Origin: an uncultured Flavobacteriaceae bacterium
GTDB lineage: Bacteria; Bacteroidota; Bacteroidia; Flavobacteriales; Flavobacteriaceae
Reading direction: 5' to 3'
Assembly (NCBI GenBank): GCA_913044085.1
Contig: CAJWNW010000052.1
Location: forward strand, 1 to 10,990
DNA: 10,990 nucleotides
This document shows, in pieces, positions 6,748 through 10,990 of this stretch. The number at the start of each line of letters is the position of its first letter. The first letter of the stretch is position 1. The notes under the pieces are model-generated. The model was given only the letters and a program-made list of their open reading frames with translations. It was not told the origin of the DNA and made no database searches. Position numbers and translations under genes: made by a program.

Positions 6748-8259
6748 TTAAAGGTTTATACTTAAAGAAATCGTGAAATCTGAAATATTTGTATCAACAG
6801 CAGTTGATCCTAAATTACCTGAACTATAAAGTTCTTGAGAAGCAGTTCTGTTTGTGTTAACGTAAGCAACATCCAGTTTACTATTACCAAAGTTATAACC
6901 CAAACCTAATGAAAACCCACTAAGCTCACCATACAAATTTTTGTTTTTGTAGGGACTTTCTATCATTTTATACCCACCTCTAAAACTGAATTTCTTTTGC
7001 CTAAGTTCTCCTCCGATTTTATAAGAATTGGCTACAGTGAAATTGTCATTAATATTGTTATTCACAGTTGTGTTCAACTGGTTGTTGTTAAAGTCAAAGG
7101 CAGTATTTGCATAATTTTTTCGTGCATAATCAAAACTAATAAGGCCTAATTTTCCAACTACATAAGCCAAACTTCCAGTGATTTTTCCAGGCGCTTTGAG
7201 TTTGTATTCAGGGTAAATATTAACTACAGCTGGGTTTACAACATAGCCTTGATTGTCAATGTCGCTAAATGTTGACAGATATTGTGTACTCTCTTCGCGT
7301 AGCGTAAACCAAGTCGGAGAATCGTAACTAAAGCCAAAGCGAAACGCATCAGATAGTTTAATAATGGTCCCAAGTTGTAATGAAAATCCCTCGCCGTTTG
7401 TGTAGAGTTTATTTTCAAAATTCACCTCATTGATTGTAGAACCAGCATTGGTGTTTTCCTCAAATAAAAATGTGTTTTTTTCAAAGTCGATAAAATGGGA
7501 GTTTAGGTTTAATCCTAAAGATATATTTTCATTGTATTGAAAGGCGATATTGGCTGAAAATTTTCCACTATTTCCAAGCGATAAATAATCGTATTGTTGA
7601 CTGTAGATACCAGGGGCAATATTCGATCTATAATCCGTATTGTCTAAATCTTCACTTACAGGTTCCAGAATATAGCTGTTATAGCCTAAGAAGGCTTGTT
7701 GATTTTGATGGCCATAGCTCGATCCAATATCAGCATAAGCTTGGGTTATAGTCTCCCCTTCAAAAGCACTGATATCTCCTAATTGTAAGCCGTTGGCATT
7801 TTGTAAAAAGTAACTTGATACCGAGTTATTGGAGGTGCCTTGCACTGAGAACTGTGTGTTAAAGTCATTTGTTCTTTCGTAAAATACACTTAAAACAAAT
7901 TTATTCCAAGAGGAATTTTTGGTATAATTTTTAAAAACAAATGCAGCTCCAATTTGATGTAAGTCAAGATTATTTGATGAACTGTTTGCCATGCCATTTC
8001 CGTAACTTACATCATTTGAATTGGTTTTCGTAGATGCGGACAAGACACCATGACTGGTATTAAAAATAGCAGCACCAGCAGGATTAATACTGACTCCAGA
8101 TAAATCTGCCCCAAGAGCTCCGAAGGCACCTGCCATGGCCTTAAATCGTGCGGTTCCTTGGGTCTCGCCACTACCATATCTTATTGCATCTTCTAAATCT
8201 TGAGCGTGCATAAGGTTTATGACCATCATGCTAAAAATATAAATGAGATTTTTTTTCAT
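6748..8259 (-). CDS. FadL/OmpP1-family outer-membrane transport protein
   Basis: This encodes 503 residues. A signal peptide covers 1-19 (MHA before Gln20). The mature N-terminus has the run of small residues followed by INPAG (N59-P60-A61-G62), typical of the hatch region of the FadL/TodX/OmpP1 family. The rest alternates short amphipathic strands with loops rich in Asn, Ser and Tyr, as in a beta-barrel of about 14 strands, and ends in a beta-strand (FTISLSINL). Length is normal for the family. Relatives carry hydrophobic compounds such as long-chain fatty acids across the outer membrane; Bacteroidota members are often labelled hemin receptor or membrane protein without proof, so the substrate is unknown. 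It is the second gene after the lipoprotein, with a 19-nt gap, so the two are probably cotranscribed, and it ends at the shared terminator. Confidence 0.85.
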   Translation of the reverse strand: MKKNLIYIFSMMVINLMHAQDLEDAIRYGSGETQGTARFKAMAGAFGALGADLSGVSINPAGAAIFNTSHGVLSASTKTNSNDVSYGNGMANSSSNNLDLHQIGAAFVFKNYTKNSSWNKFVLSVFYERTNDFNTQFSVQGTSNNSVSSYFLQNANGLQLGDISAFEGETITQAYADIGSSYGHQNQQAFLGYNSYILEPVSEDLDNTDYRSNIAPGIYSQQYDYLSLGNSGKFSANIAFQYNENISLGLNLNSHFIDFEKNTFLFEENTNAGSTINEVNFENKLYTNGEGFSLQLGTIIKLSDAFRFGFSYDSPTWFTLREESTQYLSTFSDIDNQGYVVNPAVVNIYPEYKLKAPGKITGSLAYVVGKLGLISFDYARKNYANTAFDFNNNQLNTTVNNNINDNFTVANSYKIGGELRQKKFSFRGGYKMIESPYKNKNLYGELSGFSLGLGYNFGNSKLDVAYVNTNRTASQELYSSGNLGSTAVDTNISDFTISLSINL

Positions 8260-8278
8260 TTTATTTAAAATTAAAATT

Positions 8279-9244
8279 TTAGTTTCTACGGGGTCTCGTA
8301 GAAGTACTTCTTCTTGGGCTAGAACTGCTTCCGCCAGATCTAGAATAGGAGGAACTCGAGCTAGACCTTGACCTTGAATAAGAAGAACTTCTAGGCGTTG
8401 TGCGGGATGTGTTTGTTGTAGCGCGACTGGAACTTGTTGTGCTTCTTGGTTTTGATGTCGTTCTGATAGACCTTGTTGTAGTTGTTCTAACTGTTGGACG
8501 CGTTGTATTATACTGTCGGGTTGAAGTTCTCGTACTTTCAGCGTTATTTCTTCTTACCCTTGAAACAGTTCCCAGTGCACTGCGGTTTGATAAGCTGCTT
8601 GACCGGTAGCTTGAATTTCGACTTAAAGCATTATTTCTGTTGCCATTTACATAAGCTATATTTTGACTTCTGTAGGGCGTGTAGAAGCCCACACCATAAC
8701 CTCCTAAGTAGGGTGCATTCCATCCGTTATAAAAAAAAGGATTCCAGTAGCCATAATAATTTGGATATCCCCAGTTCCATCCAGCATTCCAACCCCAATT
8801 GCTCCAACCCCATCGATTCCACCCCCAATTGTTCCAACCCCAGTTATTCCAACCCCATCCCATACCGTAATTTGGTCTACTTTGGATATTGATTATAACA
8901 TTAGAATCGGAGTTTTGACCCCAGCCAGCATAGCTGTTATCAGCTGTATTATTTGGGCTGTAGCTACTGTCATAATCTTCTACATCTGTAAAAACAGTCT
9001 CCTGATTGTTGTTATACTCGTTTGATTTACCTTTAAAATAGTCATTGTAGTAGCTGTTTCCTGAAACACTCTCAGAGACATCGTTAGTTGTATTCGCGTT
9101 GTAATCTTGCGTTTCAGAATCTCCGTAAATACCGTCTTCATAAACACCAACATATTGATAAGATCCGCATGACGTAACCAAGCTGAAACCAATGAATACA
9201 ATTAAATAAGCATTTGTCTTTTTGAGAAAAGTAGTAAAATTCAT
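8279..9244 (-). CDS. Trp/Asn/Gly-rich lipoprotein with basic Ser/Arg/Thr-rich tail
   Basis: This encodes 321 residues. The N-terminus is a lipoprotein signal (basic start, hydrophobic 12-24, lipobox LVTSC with Cys26). The mature start CGSYQYVGVYEDGIYGD is followed by an acidic, Asn/Tyr/Ser-rich part (about 40-115). Residues 129-157 are almost only Gly, Trp and Asn with a five-residue period (GWNNW type), then an aromatic Gly/Tyr/Pro segment runs to about 192. From about 200 to the end the protein is low-complexity Ser, Thr and Arg with many Arg and virtually no acidic residues. I recall similar flavobacterial proteins annotated as hypothetical or vitellogenin-like; function is unknown. It should be anchored in the outer membrane, and its gene leads an apparent operon with the FadL-like barrel 19 nt downstream. 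Residues 129-153 are encoded by 15-bp tandem repeats. The gene is divergent from proS. Confidence 0.85.
   Translation of the reverse strand: MNFTTFLKKTNAYLIVFIGFSLVTSCGSYQYVGVYEDGIYGDSETQDYNANTTNDVSESVSGNSYYNDYFKGKSNEYNNNQETVFTDVEDYDSSYSPNNTADNSYAGWGQNSDSNVIINIQSRPNYGMGWGWNNWGWNNWGWNRWGWSNWGWNAGWNWGYPNYYGYWNPFFYNGWNAPYLGGYGVGFYTPYRSQNIAYVNGNRNNALSRNSSYRSSSLSNRSALGTVSRVRRNNAESTRTSTRQYNTTRPTVRTTTTRSIRTTSKPRSTTSSSRATTNTSRTTPRSSSYSRSRSSSSSSYSRSGGSSSSPRRSTSTRPRRN
8786..8860 (-). repeat. Five 15-bp tandem units encoding the Trp-rich segment
   Basis: On the plus strand the units follow the pattern attccaaccccaatt with a few substitutions each, at 8786, 8801, 8816, 8831 and 8846. On the coding strand each unit encodes five residues of the type N-W-G-W-N. 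Because 15 is a multiple of three, gain or loss of units would keep the frame. Confidence 0.9.
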
Positions 9245-9260
9245 ATCGGATTAAATTAAA

Positions 9261-9291
9261 TTGTTGAACACTTTAAAAATACTTAGTTTTG
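9261..9291 (+). promoter_or_regulatory. Promoter of proS
   Basis: Two adjacent TTG (9261-9263 and 9264-9266) precede TAGTTTTG (9284-9291, a full match to TAnnTTTG) with spacers of 20 and 17 nt. Transcription would start near 9297, leaving a leader of about 50 nt before the ATG at 9348. This argues against any translation start upstream of it. Confidence 0.7.
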
Positions 9292-9347
9292 TAAAGCATA
9301 AGTATTTACAATTTTATCATACAATAGTTATGCCAAATTACAACAAT

Positions 9348-10826
9348 ATGGCTAAAAACCTTACAAAGCGCTCAGAAGATTATTCGAAATGGTACAACGA
9401 ATTGGTTGTAAAAGCAGACTTAGCTGAAAACTCCGCCGTACGAGGTTGTATGGTTATAAAACCCTATGGTTATGCGATTTGGGAAAAAATGCAAGCAGAG
9501 TTAGACCGCATGTTTAAAGAAACGGGGCATCAGAACGCCTATTTTCCACTTTTTGTTCCAAAAAGTCTTTTTGAAGCCGAGGAGAAAAATGCGGAAGGTT
9601 TTGCCAAAGAGTGTGCTGTTGTTACACATTACCGTTTGCAAAATGATCCAGATCAACCTGGAAAACTTCGTGTAGATCCTAAGGCAAAATTAGAAGAGGA
9701 ACTTGTAGTGAGGCCTACTAGTGAAGCGGTCATTTGGAATACTTATAAAGGCTGGATTCAGTCTTACAGAGATTTGCCAATACTCATCAATCAATGGGCC
9801 AATGTAGTGCGCTGGGAGATGCGAACCCGTCTTTTTTTAAGAACCGCTGAATTTTTATGGCAAGAAGGGCACACCGCACATGCAACCAAACAAGAAGCTT
9901 TAGAGGAAGCCAAACAAATGAATCAAGTCTACGCCGATTTTGTTGAAAATTTTATGGCCATACCCGTAATTCAAGGTACAAAAACGGAAAGTGAACGCTT
10001 TGCTGGTGCTGAGAAGACCTATTGTATTGAAGCATTGATGCAAGATGGCAAAGCCTTACAGGCGGGTACGTCTCATTTTTTAGGGCAGAATTTTGCCAAG
10101 GCATTTGATGTCAAATTCATGACAAAAGAAGGATCTCAAGCCCATGTTTGGGCCACCTCATGGGGGGTTTCTACAAGACTAATGGGCGCACTTATTATGA
10201 CCCATAGTGATGATCAAGGCTTGGTATTACCTCCAAATTTGGCACCCTATCACGTTGTCATTGTTCCTATTTACAAAAGTGAAGATCAGCTCAATGCAAT
10301 CAGTACTGTAGCTGATACCATCATGACATCTTTACGCGCCAAAAACATCAGTGTTAAATACGACAACCGTACCACGCAACGCCCCGGGGCAAAATTTGCG
10401 CAGTATGAATTACAAGGCGTACCGCTTCGCATCGCTATTGGCCCTAATGATTTAGATAATGGAACTGTTGAGTTGGTCAGGCGCGACACCTTTTCCAAGG
10501 AAACAATTGATTTAGAAGAACTTCAATCTAAAGTCACGCAATTAATAGCAGAGATTCAAGATGCATTGTATGTAAAAGCCTTAAAATTTAGGGATCAGCA
10601 CATCACTTTGGTAGACGATTTTGAAGCATTTAAAGCAACACTAGAAACAAAGGGTGGTTTTGTTTCTGCACATTGGGACGGATCTGAAGAAACAGAGCAT
10701 AAAATAAAAGAACTTACCAAAGCAAGCATTCGTTGCATTCCTATGGATGCTTCGCAAGAAGAGGGAAAGTGTGTATTTTCGGGTGCCCCTTCAAAGCAAC
10801 GCGTTCTATTTGCGAAAGCGTACTAA
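9348..10826 (+). CDS. proS: Prolyl-tRNA synthetase, short archaeal/eukaryotic-type
   Basis: The enzyme activates proline with ATP and charges tRNA-Pro in the cytoplasm. The product has 492 residues from the ATG at 9348 (MAKNLTKRSEDYSKWYNELV), the usual start and length for flavobacterial ProRS; an ATG at 9330 in the same frame would add six residues, and a TTG at 9261 lies in the promoter. Class II features are clear: RPTSEA (122-127), motif 2 arginines around RWEMRTRLFLRTAEF (155-169), TSHFLGQNFAKAF (241-253) and motif 3 GVSTRLMGALIM (273-284). The anticodon-binding domain follows (about 300-410), then the C-terminal domain ending in the family's terminal Tyr (AKAY). The large insertion editing domain of typical bacterial ProRS is absent. 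Only two Cys (463, 475) remain of the four-Cys zinc site known in some relatives. Confidence 0.96.
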   Translation: MAKNLTKRSEDYSKWYNELVVKADLAENSAVRGCMVIKPYGYAIWEKMQAELDRMFKETGHQNAYFPLFVPKSLFEAEEKNAEGFAKECAVVTHYRLQNDPDQPGKLRVDPKAKLEEELVVRPTSEAVIWNTYKGWIQSYRDLPILINQWANVVRWEMRTRLFLRTAEFLWQEGHTAHATKQEALEEAKQMNQVYADFVENFMAIPVIQGTKTESERFAGAEKTYCIEALMQDGKALQAGTSHFLGQNFAKAFDVKFMTKEGSQAHVWATSWGVSTRLMGALIMTHSDDQGLVLPPNLAPYHVVIVPIYKSEDQLNAISTVADTIMTSLRAKNISVKYDNRTTQRPGAKFAQYELQGVPLRIAIGPNDLDNGTVELVRRDTFSKETIDLEELQSKVTQLIAEIQDALYVKALKFRDQHITLVDDFEAFKATLETKGGFVSAHWDGSEETEHKIKELTKASIRCIPMDASQEEGKCVFSGAPSKQRVLFAKAY

Positions 10827-10861
10827 TTTCTGCAAATACATCAAAAAAACAATATTGAAAG

Positions 10862-10891
10862 TTGTAGCATTTAAAAATAGTTGTATTTTTG
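10862..10891 (+). promoter_or_regulatory. Promoter of tRNA-Glu
   Basis: TTG at 10862-10864, a 19-nt spacer and TATTTTTG at 10884-10891 match the Bacteroidota consensus at both boxes. Transcription would start near 10897, about 50 nt before the tRNA, leaving a 5' leader for RNase P to remove. I see no terminator hairpin between proS and this promoter. Confidence 0.75.
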
Positions 10892-10946
10892 CAACCGCAA
10901 TATCAATATTGTAGCTGTTTTGTATTATCACGATTCAAAACAAAAC

Positions 10947-10990
10947 GGCCCGTTCGTCTATCGGCTAGGACGCCAGGTTTTCATCCTGGT
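10947..10990 (+). tRNA. tRNA-Glu (UUC anticodon), 5' part, cut by window edge
   Basis: The sequence starts GGCCCGTTCGTCTATCGGCTAG, the typical acceptor strand and D-arm of bacterial tRNA-Glu. An anticodon stem CCAGG (10973-10977) pairs with CCTGG (10985-10989) around the loop TTTTCAT, with anticodon TTC at 10980-10982. The variable loop, T-arm and 3' acceptor strand lie beyond the window. Confidence 0.93.

Noticed and set aside
8786..8860. Regular short repeats that could suggest a CRISPR array
   Set aside because: The 15-bp units are contiguous with no spacers and lie inside a coding frame with a matching five-residue period.
8494..8892. Plus-strand ORF of 132 codons with a SNPNCSNP-like repeat
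   Set aside because: It is the reverse complement of the Trp-rich lipoprotein repeat; the repeat pattern comes from the coding strand, and there is no signal or start context of its own.
9245..9340. Promoter for the lipoprotein/FadL operon on the minus strand
   Set aside because: Only imperfect matches (such as TATTTTTA on the minus strand) were found, without a TTG at a suitable distance, so no site is called.
9261..9347. Upstream translation starts for proS (TTG at 9261, ATG at 9330)
   Set aside because: The TTG is the -33 region of a consensus promoter, and the protein from 9348 has the usual family start and length of 492 residues. The ATG at 9330 cannot be fully excluded.
10827..10861. 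Terminator after proS
   Set aside because: The stretch has an A-run but no stem; no hairpin with a T-run is visible before the tRNA promoter.

Overview
The window looks like chromosomal DNA from a marine-type member of the Flavobacteriaceae (Bacteroidota). The grounds are: AT-rich intergenic DNA; several matches to the Bacteroidota promoter (TTG, about 17-20 nt, TAnnTTTG); no obvious Shine-Dalgarno sequences; a type IX secretion (T9SS) type B sorting domain; a FadL-like outer-membrane protein with the N-terminal form usual in this phylum; and a short, archaeal/eukaryotic-type prolyl-tRNA synthetase of flavobacterial type. I identified families by reading the translations, without a database search.

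Layout, left to right. (1) 1-337, minus strand: N-terminal half of GTP cyclohydrolase I (folE), cut by the window edge. (2) 338-663: a divergent, AT-rich promoter region with candidate promoters in both directions and a perfect 8-bp inverted repeat. (3) 664-6679, plus strand: an apparent two-gene operon with a 1-nt gap. It encodes a small secreted protein of unknown function and a giant (1846 aa) T9SS-exported protein. The giant protein has a pappalysin-like M43 metalloprotease domain, CUB, PKD and P domains, eight roughly 94-residue tandem modules, an Ig-like region, a SprB-like repeat and a type B C-terminal sorting domain. Inside it lies an exact 568-bp in-frame direct repeat. (4) 6696-6730: a hairpin terminator shared by convergent genes. 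(5) 9244 to 6748, minus strand: an apparent operon of a Trp/Asn/Gly-rich lipoprotein with a very basic Ser/Arg/Thr-rich tail, followed by a FadL/OmpP1-type beta-barrel. (6) 9261-10826, plus strand: proS with a good promoter. (7) 10862-10990: a consensus promoter and the 5' part of tRNA-Glu(UUC), cut by the right edge.

Functionally, the window mixes housekeeping genes (folE, proS, tRNA-Glu) with two cell-envelope units. The first exports a large multidomain protease/adhesin-like protein, probably attached to the cell surface or released through T9SS. The second supplies an outer-membrane channel and a lipoprotein of unusual composition. I see no mobile element, CRISPR array, phage gene or defence system. 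The most notable points are the exact internal duplication in the giant gene, the unknown small secreted protein coupled to it, and the composition of the lipoprotein.
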